Of a stretch of DNA of 64,000 bases, positions 32,986-43,502 are shown one piece after another. Each line of letters begins with the position of its first letter. The stretch's first letter is position 1. Below the pieces are notes generated by a model that saw nothing but the letters and a program-made list of their open reading frames with translations, did no database searches and was not told the origin of the DNA. Source of the DNA: Cohnella sp. CFH 77786 (GTDB lineage: Bacteria; Bacillota; Bacilli; Paenibacillales; Paenibacillaceae); NCBI RefSeq assembly GCF_019400745.1, contig NZ_WJIB01000004.1, positions 310,001-374,000 on the forward strand. Reading direction: 5' to 3'. The translations under genes were made by a program, and so were the position numbers.

Positions 32986-34449
32986 ATGCGGGAAGAGGGG
33001 GATTATCTAATCTATGATGGGAGGCAATGCAAATTGAATACGGTTCCTGTAGATGTTCTAATCATCGGCGGAGGGGTGCAAGGTTTAGTTCTGCTGGACG
33101 AACTCAAACGGCAAGGTTATTCAGCGGCATTAACCACGAACTCTTGTTTAGGAAGCGGTCAAACTTTGCATTCCCACGGCCTTCTGAACAGCGGCTATTG
33201 GATTATTAGACCCGAGCTGCGTAAAACGTTGAAGGAGATCGTGCTTCCCGCCGCCGAGGAAATGGGCCTGCAAATCTATGGAGAAGATCAGTGGTTTATC
33301 GTAGCCCCATCAAGCTTATCTGAAAAGCTATGCCCGGGCTGGAAAGCATGCGGATATGAATATGAGGAGGTCAATATCGGCAGCTTGCCATCCGGTTTTC
33401 AAGAAGGCGAACTCCGTTATCGTGCTGATTCTATCCGCGTTTTTCAGATTAACGAATACAATTATCCCAAACGCCAGCTAATTCGTCTTCTTAGCAAAGG
33501 AATGGATGAACATATCCTATATGGAGACATCGTTTCTTTCCATTGCGCTCCCTCGGAACAGAATACGTTGCCTGAGAACCGGGAGAGGACGATAACGGTT
33601 GATACCGTTGAAATACGGCTGCATGACACTGGCGAGAACGTTATTCTGACACCGAAATTCATCATCACCGCTGCAGGTACAGGTACGAAAAGGTTGATTC
33701 GGTCTCTTCAGGCTGAAACGTCTTGTATCGAATCACTGACGGCATCGGGCGCTGATGCGGGAGCCTGGAAGCAACGAATGGAAGAGCAACTGGGAAAAGT
33801 GAAGATTAATAAGCTGCACATGATATGCATCAAAGCCCCGCTCGGCATTTTACCTGCCGCTAGCGTTGTTTTGTTTGAATACGGACTATTAATCGTTGCT
33901 CATGTGAATCAAGATCATGACGACGTTCAGCATGACGACAGAGACTACGTCACATGGTACGTGACCCCGGTTGATCCGGATCAAACCTCTTACGATGACG
34001 CTCCCGATCAAGCCCATGCCGAAGTCAACAAGGAGTTAACCGCGGCAGGGATCAATAACCTTCTGCGAGCCTATCCTGCCCTGCGGCAGGCAGCGGAGAA
34101 ATCGGACTCCCTCGTCCGGTTCACGGTGTTCGCCGGTTACAAACAGGATATCGGAGATCAGATGGGAGTCCCCCTATGCGAGTCCTTGGAAGGTTTCGAC
34201 AATGTCATCCTGACATTGCCCTCCGTATCCATCAATGCTTGGATCAACGCAAAGAATGCCATTTCCTTGATAAGCACTCGGGCGAAGGCTAACGAATTCA
34301 CGCCTATCCTTCCTTTCGGGGGAAGCGGAGCGAAAGTCGGTGTCGTAAACGAATTATCGGACACGGTAGAGTGGATGCGTTGGAAAGAGCTCCTTCAGGC
34401 ATTTCCCGGAATCGCCCAGCAGGGCGCCGCGCGGAGTCTTGCCGAGTAA
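32986..34449 (+). CDS. FAD-dependent oxidoreductase (DAO family)
   Basis: 487 residues. The N-terminal dinucleotide-binding motif is VDVLIIGGGVQGLVLLDEL and the second, C-terminal FAD contact is LPFGGSGAKVGVV. HSHGLLNSGYW resembles the substrate-site region of glycerol-3-phosphate or D-amino-acid oxidase-like proteins. It is cytosolic with no signal. Substrate not predictable. It is a single gene flanked by terminators. Confidence 0.8.
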   Translation: MREEGDYLIYDGRQCKLNTVPVDVLIIGGGVQGLVLLDELKRQGYSAALTTNSCLGSGQTLHSHGLLNSGYWIIRPELRKTLKEIVLPAAEEMGLQIYGEDQWFIVAPSSLSEKLCPGWKACGYEYEEVNIGSLPSGFQEGELRYRADSIRVFQINEYNYPKRQLIRLLSKGMDEHILYGDIVSFHCAPSEQNTLPENRERTITVDTVEIRLHDTGENVILTPKFIITAAGTGTKRLIRSLQAETSCIESLTASGADAGAWKQRMEEQLGKVKINKLHMICIKAPLGILPAASVVLFEYGLLIVAHVNQDHDDVQHDDRDYVTWYVTPVDPDQTSYDDAPDQAHAEVNKELTAAGINNLLRAYPALRQAAEKSDSLVRFTVFAGYKQDIGDQMGVPLCESLEGFDNVILTLPSVSINAWINAKNAISLISTRAKANEFTPILPFGGSGAKVGVVNELSDTVEWMRWKELLQAFPGIAQQGAARSLAE

Positions 34450-34527
34450 ATGCTTTTCGCTTATCGATACTCCCCACCAACACGACCTCTTATTACGCAC
34501 CCATTCCTTTTCTGCAGCGCGAAAAAG

Positions 34528-34559
34528 CGAAAGGAGCATGCCGCGGCAGCTCCTTTTCG
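34528..34559 (+). terminator. Terminator after the FAD oxidoreductase
   Basis: CGAAAGGAGC - 11-nt loop - GCTCCTTTTCG followed by TTT. The remaining gap to 34730 shows nothing else. Confidence 0.6.
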
Positions 34560-34730
34560 TTTGCCATACTGAGATACAATCGGCCATTTCCTTCTCTTCG
34601 CAAGAAGGAATCTGTCTCATGGTGACGAATTACTTCGGTAAGTTATAACTTCTAATTTCTGGTATAGAATCGCGTATCATCATGCCATTGGGATCGCACA
34701 TCTAGAACGAGAACGAAGAGGGGGCTTGCC

Positions 34731-37424
34731 ATGCGTTCGCCATCTTCATTCCTCCTGCGGCGCCCGATTGTTCGATTAGGCGGGTATTTGCTCCTCGTTC
34801 TACTAGCGTTCGTCTCGGAATACAACGCCATTCCATGGTTTTACGGGTATCATGTAGGATTCGGACCGATGTTCCTGCTCATCATTCTATTGCTATACGG
34901 GATGGCCTGGAGCCTTCCTGCAGCCATATGCGTGTACGGAGCCCTGGCGTTAATTGGCGCCGACACCTGGCTCCATATCTGGTTGCCGATCGCGTTCATA
35001 GGGGTTTCCGGAATTCTCCTGAAGAGAATCCCCGACAAATTGATTCCGTTCGCGATTCTCTACTGGATGCTTGCCGGCATGCCCTTGTCCATCCTTCTCT
35101 ATGCCCAAGAGACGGGCTACCGGGACAGTCTGGGCCTTCTGTTCAGCCTCAACGAATCCCTAACGGCCATCCTGTCGGCGATCGCCGCGGATATGGCCCT
35201 ATCGTATATACCTGTCCTTCGCTGGCTCGCGAATGATCGCAAACGGTCCGGTTTTGCCCTGAGCCGGATCGTACTTCATTTGACGTTAGTCGCAACGGCC
35301 GTCCCCTTCTATTTTTTCATCCACATTAGCGGGTATCAGAACATGCAATCGGTGATCGATCAGGCTAGGAATGACCTTGAAGCCCGGATTGCGGTCGTCG
35401 ATCGGAATCTGTCCGCTTGGTCGGAGAGCGACTATCGCTCCTTGCGGCTCAACGGGATTCTTCATCGGAGCGAGCTCGCCAATGATCTGCGGAGCCAGTC
35501 CGATTCCAAGCCACCTGCAAGTCTGGTCATGCTGGACTCGTATGGCCGTACCGTCACCGTCGTCGGGCTGGACCCCTCTCTGGTCGGCAAATACTATGAC
35601 TGGAGGGTTGGAGGGAACGTGATTGCCAGGTACGACTCCATTTATTTGTGGGTACCCGCCGTCTCGTACCGGTATCCTACCGAGAAGTGGCGGTACTCTT
35701 ATCTCGTCCGCGAAGCCGTTGTCGGAAGCGGCAAGAAGGCGGTGTTCCTTCTGCCGTACTCCCCCTACCTGGAACAACCCGTCCAATCTTATGCTTCCTA
35801 TATCCGGCTCCTGCTTGTCTTCATCGCCGTCACGACGATGCTAACCTTGCTTCTGAACCGGCTGTTCTTGCGATCGCTTACCCGATTGACGGAGGCGACA
35901 ACCGACATTCCCGACCGAATCGAGCAGGACGGCACGCTTACTTGGCCTCAGAGCGGAATCAGCGAGATTCGGCTGCTTACGGACAACTTCCGATCCGTCG
36001 CCGACCATCTGGCCCGGAATTTCCGTGAGGTGCTGAGTACGAACAAGCAGTTGAACAAGCAGAAGGAGCAGCTCGCGATATCGGAGAGCCGGTTGCAGCA
36101 GTTGGCTTACTACGATCATCTGACCGGCTTGCCCAACCGGCTCAGCATGAAGGAACGCTTGACGAAGGAATTGGAGGCAGCCGCCTCTTCCGGATGGAAG
36201 ACATGCCTAACCGTTTTGTTTGTTGACTTGGATCGATTCAAGCAAGTGAACGACACGCTGGGACACCTCGTCGGGGACGAACTGTTATGCCTCGTGGCGG
36301 AACGGCTGTCGAGCGAGCTGTCCGAAGATTCCTTCCTTGCCCGCATCAGCGGCGATGAATTCGTGATTCTATTGCGGCATGCCGATCCCGAGGAAGCCAC
36401 GAGAACGTGCGAACGGATTCTGGAGCAATTCCGCAGTCCGTTCGTGCTGTACGGGAATACGCTGTACATGACCCCGAGCGTCGGAATGGCCACGGCGCCT
36501 TCTCAAGGCACCGATATCGACACGCTCATGAAGAATGCGGATTCGGCGATGTATGCGGTGAAGGAGAACGGCGGCAAGGGATTTGCGGCTTTCTCGGAGG
36601 CGCTGAACGAGAGAATCTCTCAGTCGATGTGGCTCGAGAACAACTTGCATCAAGCGTTGATCAACCAGGAATTCGAGCTGCATTACCAGGTGAAGGTGAA
36701 GAGCGCTTCCGGCGACATCTCCGGCATGGAGGCGCTAGTCCGCTGGCATCATCCCGAACGAGGATTGATTCTGCCCGTCGAATTCATCCCGGTCGCCGAA
36801 GAGACGGGACTCATCGTCCCTCTGGGCGACTGGATCCTAAGGACGGCGTGCGAACAGAGCGTGAGGTGGCAGAAGGCCGGGTATCCCCCTTACCGGGTCG
36901 CGGTCAACCTGTCATCCCGGCAGTTCCATAATCCGCGCCTGATCGAGACGATCAAGGATATTCTGGCCGATACCGGCATGCCCGCGAGCTGCTTGGAGCT
37001 GGAAATTACCGAGAGCTATCTTCTCTCGGACGAGATCCGTGTTGTAGTTGTTCTACAGCAACTCAGGGAGCTGGACGTCGTGATCTCGATCGACGACTTC
37101 GGTACCGGGTACTCTTCCTTGAGCCAGCTGAAGCGATTCCCCGTTCAGGCGATCAAGATCGACAAATCCTTCATTCAGGGCATCGATTCCGACCGCAGCA
37201 ACGAAAAGATCGTCAAAGCCGTCATCCAGCTGGCCCACAGCATGAACCTGAAGGTCGTAGCGGAAGGGGTCGAGACCGCCGCGGAGAAAGACCTGCTTCG
37301 GCGCTACGGATGCGACGAGCTGCAAGGGTATTTAATCGGGAAGCCGTTGCCCGCGGCTTCATTCGAGAAGCTGCTGGACAAGCTGGCCGTACAACGGACC
37401 GGGAGGGTGGGAGTGAATGACTAG
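34731..37424 (+). CDS. Membrane GGDEF-EAL cyclic-di-GMP protein
   Basis: 897 residues. The N-terminus has about six closely spaced TM helices (10-190), then an extracytoplasmic domain (210-350) bounded by a further TM (IRLLLVFIAVTTMLTLLL) and a HAMP-like stretch. The GGDEF domain (about 465-620) has VDLDRFKQVNDTLGH and the signature as ARISGDEFVILL, a tolerated variant. The EAL domain (640-890) is complete: MEALVRWHHPERG, ELEITESYLL, IDDFGTGYSSL, and VVAEGVETAAEK. It could make and degrade cyclic di-GMP in response to an outside cue. Its end overlaps the next gene by 8 bp. Confidence 0.92.
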   Translation: MRSPSSFLLRRPIVRLGGYLLLVLLAFVSEYNAIPWFYGYHVGFGPMFLLIILLLYGMAWSLPAAICVYGALALIGADTWLHIWLPIAFIGVSGILLKRIPDKLIPFAILYWMLAGMPLSILLYAQETGYRDSLGLLFSLNESLTAILSAIAADMALSYIPVLRWLANDRKRSGFALSRIVLHLTLVATAVPFYFFIHISGYQNMQSVIDQARNDLEARIAVVDRNLSAWSESDYRSLRLNGILHRSELANDLRSQSDSKPPASLVMLDSYGRTVTVVGLDPSLVGKYYDWRVGGNVIARYDSIYLWVPAVSYRYPTEKWRYSYLVREAVVGSGKKAVFLLPYSPYLEQPVQSYASYIRLLLVFIAVTTMLTLLLNRLFLRSLTRLTEATTDIPDRIEQDGTLTWPQSGISEIRLLTDNFRSVADHLARNFREVLSTNKQLNKQKEQLAISESRLQQLAYYDHLTGLPNRLSMKERLTKELEAAASSGWKTCLTVLFVDLDRFKQVNDTLGHLVGDELLCLVAERLSSELSEDSFLARISGDEFVILLRHADPEEATRTCERILEQFRSPFVLYGNTLYMTPSVGMATAPSQGTDIDTLMKNADSAMYAVKENGGKGFAAFSEALNERISQSMWLENNLHQALINQEFELHYQVKVKSASGDISGMEALVRWHHPERGLILPVEFIPVAEETGLIVPLGDWILRTACEQSVRWQKAGYPPYRVAVNLSSRQFHNPRLIETIKDILADTGMPASCLELEITESYLLSDEIRVVVVLQQLRELDVVISIDDFGTGYSSLSQLKRFPVQAIKIDKSFIQGIDSDRSNEKIVKAVIQLAHSMNLKVVAEGVETAAEKDLLRRYGCDELQGYLIGKPLPAASFEKLLDKLAVQRTGRVGVND

Positions 37425-38742
37425 AGGAGCATGGCCAACCGTCGGCCTCTTCCTAACCATCGTCGCCCTGCTAACCGCGTGCGCATCGGGCATCGAGCGC
37501 AATCCCGCTCAGGCCCCCGCTCCGGGAATCGCCTCGCCCAAGGTTCACAAGACCTCTTCCGGCGAGAAAGATTTGAACCATCCGAGAGGCAAGGTAACGG
37601 TGTGGAGTTATTACAACGGAGCGAAATGGATCGTTCCGATTATTGAAGCCGTCTATCCGGATCTGGACGTCGAGGTGACGGCGAAATCTTGGGACAACTT
37701 CGAGAACAACTATCTGGAAGCCGTCGATAAGGGCAACGCGCCGGACGTGTTGTTCGCTGACAACAAAATGCTTCGGAATCTGGTCGGCATGAATCTATTC
37801 GAGAATTTATCGGCTGCGCCTTATGGCGGGGAGTCGATCGCCAAGCGGTTCAATGACGCGACGATCGCCCCGTACCGGTTTCTCTCCGACAACGCTCTGT
37901 TCGGCTTGCCGCTGGATATCGGTCCGGCCGTCGCGTATTACCGAAGCGATTTGTTCCGGAAGGCCGGGCTGCCGGCCGAACCGGAAGCGCTGGGCAGTTA
38001 CCTGGAGGATCCCGACCACTGGAAGGCGGCGGCTCTGAAGCTGAAGCTACAAGGCTCCTCGATCGCGTTCTCGGATTGGGACCCGATCTGGATGACGGAG
38101 TATTCTTCCGGCTACTTCGATCGCCGCCTTGCGTTTACTCGCGTTACGTCCGCCTTCGTCACCGCCATCGACTTAGCCCGCTTCTTACGAAAGAACGGGC
38201 TTGCATCCGGTCTGATGCTCGATACCGACGAGGGCCGGGCCTCACTGAACGACGGGAAGACGGCGATGTTCTACAACGGATGGTGGTACCGCAACGAACT
38301 GAAATCGGCCGCCCCGGACACTTCCGGACAGTGGCGCATGATGCGGCTTCCTCTCGGACTATACGGGTGGGCGGGCAGCTCCTGCGTCGTCATCTCCTCC
38401 TCGTCTTCCAATAAGGCGGGGGCCTGGGCCGTCGTCCGCACGTTGGCCGATCATTTGGCGAATGCATTGGAAGAGAGCTCCGTGGATGCGGGAGATCCCT
38501 TCTTCGGCGGACAGAAGCTGCGGCCGCTTTATATGGAATTGGTACGACGCATGCCGCCTTACACCCCTACGCCGTTGGACGAAAATGCGAAGCAGATCTG
38601 GGAGCAGCTGATCGGCAACGCTTTGGAGAGCGACGCGTATCCTATCGAAGTGCTGACGAATATCAAACAGTTGACGCTGGACTCGCTTCAATCGGATTTG
38701 GACATCTTGAAGGCCGTGCAGCACGACCCTTCCCCTCCGTGA
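37417..38742 (+). CDS. Extracellular solute-binding lipoprotein coupled to the cyclic-di-GMP protein
   Basis: 441 residues with a lipoprotein signal (FLTIVALLTAC, Cys about 22) and the family-1 sugar-binding fold: KVTVWSYYNGAKWIVPIIEA, NAPDVLFADNKML, and NGWWYRNELKSAAPDTSG. No permease or ATPase genes accompany it. The overlap GTGAATGACTAG with the GGDEF-EAL gene indicates translational coupling, so it may hand a ligand signal to that membrane protein instead of feeding a transporter (inference). Confidence 0.88.
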   Translation: MTRGAWPTVGLFLTIVALLTACASGIERNPAQAPAPGIASPKVHKTSSGEKDLNHPRGKVTVWSYYNGAKWIVPIIEAVYPDLDVEVTAKSWDNFENNYLEAVDKGNAPDVLFADNKMLRNLVGMNLFENLSAAPYGGESIAKRFNDATIAPYRFLSDNALFGLPLDIGPAVAYYRSDLFRKAGLPAEPEALGSYLEDPDHWKAAALKLKLQGSSIAFSDWDPIWMTEYSSGYFDRRLAFTRVTSAFVTAIDLARFLRKNGLASGLMLDTDEGRASLNDGKTAMFYNGWWYRNELKSAAPDTSGQWRMMRLPLGLYGWAGSSCVVISSSSSNKAGAWAVVRTLADHLANALEESSVDAGDPFFGGQKLRPLYMELVRRMPPYTPTPLDENAKQIWEQLIGNALESDAYPIEVLTNIKQLTLDSLQSDLDILKAVQHDPSPP

Positions 38743-39200
38743 ACCAGCTCAAAATTATACGACCAGTAATATCCATCGGTCGTTTTTACAAGAAGAAGTA
38801 TTACTTCCTCTCCAGGAGTTACAAAATGTACACTGCTCGCATTATCTTCTTTGCGTCCATGTTGAAGAAGTGTAATTTTAGATGAATCCGGGGAAGTTCC
38901 ATAGACCACTTTTTGTACATCTATAGTCGCTGGAGTTACATCATAAAGCTCTTCCCCAAATCTTGTGATCAGACCCGACTTACGTTTGAAGCTATCACCT
39001 AACTGTTCAACTTTTCCTTTTATCACTAACTGAACACCGTATACTTCTTCTTCGATTGAACCGTTGTCATCGGTAACCAAATGCCCATGATCGATTTCAT
39101 GATTTTGATTCGTTAACGAACCGATACTGCCTTGACCAAGAAATACGCCTGAAACAATGAATAGGGAAAATGTTACGATGATCCATGAGTATTTTTTCAT
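38688..39200 (-). CDS. Exported hypothetical protein, probably C-terminally truncated
   Basis: 170 residues: MKKYSWIIVTFSLFIVSGVF signal, then a beta-rich domain (VYGVQLVIKGKVEQ, TPGEEVILLLVKTTDG) resembling small exported proteins of Firmicutes with an OB-like fold. The end runs 55 bp into the convergent lipoprotein gene and uses its antisense for the last 18 codons (GEGSCCTAFKMSKSD), which do not look native. Start 39200 is set by GGGGG upstream. The AT-rich composition differs from the neighbours. Confidence 0.55.
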   Translation of the reverse strand: MKKYSWIIVTFSLFIVSGVFLGQGSIGSLTNQNHEIDHGHLVTDDNGSIEEEVYGVQLVIKGKVEQLGDSFKRKSGLITRFGEELYDVTPATIDVQKVVYGTSPDSSKITLLQHGRKEDNASSVHFVTPGEEVILLLVKTTDGYYWSYNFELVHGGEGSCCTAFKMSKSD

Positions 39201-39335
39201 AAAATAGTTTTCCCCCTTATGACTTATAAGGATACATATTATTGGCTTCTGCGCCACACTCTCATTGATAAGACTAGATTCCCGTCGAATATACTCGGAG
39301 AACGATATCAAGAAAAAAATGTAGATATTACTACT

Positions 39336-39395
39336 CAAAAAAAGAAACCGTTTCTTGGCAAATGGACTCATCCATTTACGAAAGAAACGGTTTCT
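39336..39395 (-). terminator. Long terminator of the araBDA operon
   Basis: Stem AGAAACCGTTTCTT..AAATGGA / TCCATTT..AAGAAACGGTTTCT with a short loop, and seven T following on the minus strand (39336-39342). Confidence 0.85.
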
Positions 39396-39411
39396 GCATT
39401 TGCTTAATGGC

Positions 39412-40836
39412 TTACTTAATAACGACGTATTCCAAGTTCACCAGCTTGGCGTAGGTTACGATTTGGTCGGTCGTCAGGTTCAAGGAAACGACGGTGTGGT
39501 GGCCTCCGCCGTTCTCGATCCAGGCTTTCACTCCATCCTGGAAGTTCGGCTTCACGGTCCACAGGACGCGAGCGACCGGAAGCTTCGGAGCCGGAACCGT
39601 CGGCTCGAATGCGGAAATCTCGTTGATCAACAATTTATAATGCGTGCCGAAGTCCGCCATGGATACGACGACGCCTTCGCCGGCTTTGCCGTCGAATACC
39701 AGACGCGCGGGATCTTCACGACCGCCGATTCCGAGCGGAGAAACCACGATTTTCGGCTTGTTGCTTGCCAGGGACGGATCGACCTCAAGCATATGGGATT
39801 GAAGGATGGCTTCCTGACCGGCCGCCAGCTCGTAGGTGTAATCCTCCATAAAGCCCGTGTTTTGATTCCGGCTCATGACTTTCAGCAAGCGGTCGAGCGC
39901 GGCCGTCTTCCAGTCGCCTTCGCCGGCGAAGCCGTAGCCTTGCGCCATCAAACGCTGAACGGCAAGACCCGGAAGCTGCTTCATGCCGTGCAGATCTTCG
40001 AAGTTCGTGGTGAAGGCATTGTAGCCTCTCTCGTCCAAGAAGCGTTTCAGAGCGATTTCATAGCTTGCTTGAATTCTGACGCTGGCTTCCCAGGCTTCTT
40101 TGCTGTTCGTGCCGTAATCGAAGTCGTACCGCTCCGCATACTCACCCATCAGAGCATCGATTTCCTGCTCCGTAACGGCATTGACGTATTGAACGAGGTC
40201 GCCGATGCCGTAGTAATCCACGGTCCATCCGAATTGAATCTGGGCCTCGACCTTGTCCCCTTCCGTTACGCCCACGTTGCGCATGTTGTCGCCGAAACGG
40301 GCGACTTTGATGTTGAAGCTTTCGTTATAAGCAACCGCTACGTCCATCCAATCCGCAATCTGCTGCCGCACTTCCGGACGTTCCCAGTAGCCTACGACGA
40401 TTTTGTTTTGTTTGTTCAGGCGGGCATTGATGAAGCCGTATTCGCGGTCGCCGTGAGCGGCCTGGTTCAGGTTCATGAAGTCCATGTCGATCGTTGCCCA
40501 AGGAATGCTTTCGTTGTATTGGGTTGCCAAGTGAAGCAGGGGCTTCTGCAGCAATTTCGTGCCGCGAATCCACATTTTCGCAGGCGAGAACGTATGCATC
40601 CATGTGATGACACCCGCCACTTCGTCGCGATAGTTGACCTCTTTCATGATGCTTGTGATTTTATCCGCGCTTACGGCCAGGTCCTGCAAGACAAGCGGAT
40701 AAGGCAGCACGCCGCTGTTATTCAAGGCATCCGTCATCGTCTGCGCGTGTGCCTTCACTTCAGCCAGCGCTTCTTCCCCATACAGATGCTGCGAACCTAC
40801 GACGAACCAAAACTGTTTCGCTGCTGTTGCCGACAT
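39412..40836 (-). CDS. araA: L-arabinose isomerase
   Basis: 474 residues, the family's normal length. It isomerises L-arabinose to L-ribulose in the cytosol with Mn2+. Hallmarks: [20 protein letters not shown] at the start, [32 protein letters not shown] with the catalytic Glu, [11 protein letters not shown] and GGHHTVVS with metal-binding His. Last gene of araB-araD-araA. ATG 40836 fits the GAGG site better than 40845. Confidence 0.97.
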   Translation of the reverse strand: MSATAAKQFWFVVGSQHLYGEEALAEVKAHAQTMTDALNNSGVLPYPLVLQDLAVSADKITSIMKEVNYRDEVAGVITWMHTFSPAKMWIRGTKLLQKPLLHLATQYNESIPWATIDMDFMNLNQAAHGDREYGFINARLNKQNKIVVGYWERPEVRQQIADWMDVAVAYNESFNIKVARFGDNMRNVGVTEGDKVEAQIQFGWTVDYYGIGDLVQYVNAVTEQEIDALMGEYAERYDFDYGTNSKEAWEASVRIQASYEIALKRFLDERGYNAFTTNFEDLHGMKQLPGLAVQRLMAQGYGFAGEGDWKTAALDRLLKVMSRNQNTGFMEDYTYELAAGQEAILQSHMLEVDPSLASNKPKIVVSPLGIGGREDPARLVFDGKAGEGVVVSMADFGTHYKLLINEISAFEPTVPAPKLPVARVLWTVKPNFQDGVKAWIENGGGHHTVVSLNLTTDQIVTYAKLVNLEYVVIK

Positions 40837-40889
40837 TCTGATCATCCTCTTTTCCGAATTATAAATTGAATAATGACAGACTTACCTTC

Positions 40890-41585
40890 TTACTTCTGCC
40901 CGTAGTAGGCATCTTTCCCGTGTTTCCGGAGATAGTGCTTATCCAGAATGCCTTGCGGCAGTTCTTTGGCAAAATGATTCAATTGACGCGCGTACAAATT
41001 CATTTTGCAAACTTCCTCCAGCACGACGCTGTTGACGACCGCAGACTTCACGTCCTTCCCCCAGGTGAAAGGCGCATGTCCTTGGAGCAGGATGGCCGGT
41101 ATGGCCATGACGTCCAGTCCCCGCTCCTCGAACGTTTCGATGATGACGCGGCCCGTCTCCGCTTCGTAGCCCCGGTCAATTTCCTCTTGGTTCAAGAATC
41201 GGGCGCAAGGGACGGCGCCATAGAAGGTGTCCGCATGCGTCGTTCCCATGACGGGAACATCAAGTCCCGCTTGCGCCCAGATGGTGGCCCAGGTCGAGTG
41301 GGTATGCACGATGCCGCCGATCTGCGGATAATGCTTATACAATACGGCGTGCGTCGCGGTATCGGAGGAAGGCCTTAGCGCTCCCTCTACCACACGGCCG
41401 TCGAGATCCACAACCACCATGTCGCTCGGTTTCATCTTTTCATAGCTGACTCCGCTCGGTTTGATGACGAACAGACCGCTTTCCCGATCGATGGCGCTCG
41501 CATTGCCCCAAGTGAATTTCACGAGTCCGTGCTTCGGCAAATCCAGATTGGCTTGATAAACCTCTTCTTTCAGCTGTTCTAACAA
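40890..41585 (-). CDS. araD: L-ribulose-5-phosphate 4-epimerase
   Basis: 231 residues, class II aldolase/epimerase fold. It converts L-ribulose-5-phosphate to D-xylulose-5-phosphate, the last step of arabinose entry into the pentose phosphate pathway. Zn ligands are the two His of IGGIVHTHSTWATIW and His of LLQGHAPFTWG; KFTWGNASAID and MGTTHADTFYG are also typical. Only 2 bp separate it from araB. Confidence 0.96.
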   Translation of the reverse strand: MLEQLKEEVYQANLDLPKHGLVKFTWGNASAIDRESGLFVIKPSGVSYEKMKPSDMVVVDLDGRVVEGALRPSSDTATHAVLYKHYPQIGGIVHTHSTWATIWAQAGLDVPVMGTTHADTFYGAVPCARFLNQEEIDRGYEAETGRVIIETFEERGLDVMAIPAILLQGHAPFTWGKDVKSAVVNSVVLEEVCKMNLYARQLNHFAKELPQGILDKHYLRKHGKDAYYGQK

Positions 41586-41587
41586 CG

Positions 41588-43213
41588 TTAGCCCCTCCCG
41601 TTCTCCAACAGATGGTCTACAGCGGCCTGTTCGATGGCGAGCCCTGCCCGGTAGCGTTCGATGAACGCTTCAAAACCTCTCACATCCGCCGCATCCGGAG
41701 CAATCTCCTGTCCTTCGGCATCTTGGAAGACCTTCTGTTCGAGGAAGTCCTCCAAGCTCTCTGCTTGATCCTTGTTGATCATGTAAGAGGCCAGCAGCGC
41801 CATGCCCCATGCCCCGCCTTCGCCGGCCGTGGACATGACCGAAATCGGCACGTTCAGCGCGGCAGCCAGGATTTTCTGTCCGACGACGGGAGTTTTGAAG
41901 AGGCCGCCATGAGCCAGAATGCCGTCAATGGCCACCTGTTCGTTGTCGGTCAAAATATCCATGCCGAGCTTGAGCGCTCCGAAAGCCGTGAATAAGTGGG
42001 TTCGCATGAAATTCGCCAGATTGAAGTTGCTTTCCGGCGAGCGGACGAACAACGGCCGGCCTTTATCGATTCCGGTAATGTTCTCGCCCGAGAGATAGCC
42101 GTAGCTAAGCAAACCGCCGCCATCCGGGTCGGCTTCCAGCGCCTTGCCAAGCAATACGCTGAACAGTTTCCCGGAATCCGCTTCGTATCCCATTGCCGCG
42201 GAGAATTCACGGAACAATCCCATCCAGGCGTTAAGATCGCTGGAACAATTGTTGGCATGCACCATGCCGACCGGACTGCCGTTCGGCGTCGTGACCATAT
42301 CGATCTCCGGATAAACCTTGGATAGTTCTTTCTCCAAGACAATCATCGCAAAGACGGAAGTGCCTACGGATATATTTCCCGTACGCTTCCTGACGCTATT
42401 CGTCGCCACCATGCCGGTTCCGGCATCGCCTTCAGGAGGACATAACGGAATGCCGGGCTGCAGATCCCCGGCCGGATCCAGAATGCCGGCTCCCGCCTCC
42501 GTAAGTTCACCGGCTTGCTCGCCGGAGAGATACACTTCGGGAAGAAGATCCTCCAGCTTCCACGGATAGCCTTTGGCTGCGATCAGCTCGTTAAATTGCT
42601 TGACCATCGATTGATGATAGTGATGGGTGGATTCATCAATGGGGAACATGCCGGATGCATCCCCGATTCCGATCGCTTTATTGCCGGTCAGCAGCCAGTG
42701 AATGTATCCGGCCAGCGTCGTCACGAAATCAATGCGCGGCACATGTTCCTCTTGGTTTAATATCGCTTGGTACAAATGAGCGATACTCCAGCGCTCGGGA
42801 ATGTTGAATTGGAACAGGTCCGTCAGTTCTCTTGCCGCCGCGCCGGTTGTCGCGTTGCGCCAAGTCCGAAACGGCACCAGCAAGTCACCCTTGCTGTCGA
42901 ACGCCATATAGCCGTGCATCATAGCGGAGAATCCGATCGAACCCACGGTCCGGAGGGTGACTCCGTAATTCCGTTCCACTTCCTTCTTCATTTCACGATA
43001 AGCGCTTTGGAGGCCTGTAAGGATATCCTCCTGGTTGTACGTCCAATATCCGTCTCTCAACAGATTTTCCCACTCGTAGCTTCCCGATGCGATGGTCTGG
43101 AAACGACGATCGATCAGCACCGCTTTGATCCGCGTAGATCCCAATTCGATACCCAGGGAGGTTTCTCCCTTGGTGATCGCTTCTTTCAAGTCTACATGAC
43201 TCATGATCGGCAT
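41588..43213 (-). CDS. araB: L-ribulokinase, FGGY family
   Basis: 541 residues. It phosphorylates L-ribulose with ATP. FGGY features: [19 protein letters not shown] (phosphate loop), [34 protein letters not shown], and the C-terminal [19 protein letters not shown] with [15 protein letters not shown]. It belongs to the Firmicutes-type, slightly xylulokinase-like branch; the operon context fixes ribulose as substrate. First gene of the operon behind an AraR operator. The start is 43213 (GGAG 7 nt upstream) or 43204. Confidence 0.9.
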   Translation of the reverse strand: MPIMSHVDLKEAITKGETSLGIELGSTRIKAVLIDRRFQTIASGSYEWENLLRDGYWTYNQEDILTGLQSAYREMKKEVERNYGVTLRTVGSIGFSAMMHGYMAFDSKGDLLVPFRTWRNATTGAAARELTDLFQFNIPERWSIAHLYQAILNQEEHVPRIDFVTTLAGYIHWLLTGNKAIGIGDASGMFPIDESTHHYHQSMVKQFNELIAAKGYPWKLEDLLPEVYLSGEQAGELTEAGAGILDPAGDLQPGIPLCPPEGDAGTGMVATNSVRKRTGNISVGTSVFAMIVLEKELSKVYPEIDMVTTPNGSPVGMVHANNCSSDLNAWMGLFREFSAAMGYEADSGKLFSVLLGKALEADPDGGGLLSYGYLSGENITGIDKGRPLFVRSPESNFNLANFMRTHLFTAFGALKLGMDILTDNEQVAIDGILAHGGLFKTPVVGQKILAAALNVPISVMSTAGEGGAWGMALLASYMINKDQAESLEDFLEQKVFQDAEGQEIAPDAADVRGFEAFIERYRAGLAIEQAAVDHLLENGRG

Positions 43214-43277
43214 ATCCCCTCTCCGTTCGCGGTTATCAAAAGAAGGCGCTTTCCCTTACTGACAGACTTAGTATATT

Positions 43278-43293
43278 TTTTGTACGTACATTT
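43278..43293. promoter_or_regulatory. AraR operator upstream of araB
   Basis: TTTTGTACGTACATTT, centred on the perfect palindrome TGTACGTACA (43281-43290). It resembles the Bacillus AraR consensus ATTTGTACGTACAAAT. Confidence 0.85.
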
Positions 43294-43456
43294 GTCAATA
43301 TGGTCCAATAGTTATACCTACATAAGTTGCAGCGCCCTCTTTAGTCGACATCATGTCAGTATATTCCTATGGGCAAGCGTTGAACTTGTACCGTTGGAAC
43401 CATAAAAAACCGCAAAAAATGGCGCTGTATTTGCAATCCATACAGTTCATGCTAGA

Positions 43457-43472
43457 ATATGTACGTACAACT
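43457..43472. promoter_or_regulatory. AraR operator upstream of araR
   Basis: Second TGTACGTACA palindrome (43460-43469), 179 bp from the first and about 35 bp before the araR start. It allows autoregulation and possibly DNA looping. Confidence 0.8.
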
Positions 43473-43502
43473 TTCCGAACAACGATGAAAGAAGTGGTTG
43501 GC

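Noticed and set aside
39355-40869. 504-codon plus-strand frame opposite araA
   Set aside because: Reverse-frame shadow of a highly conserved enzyme gene.
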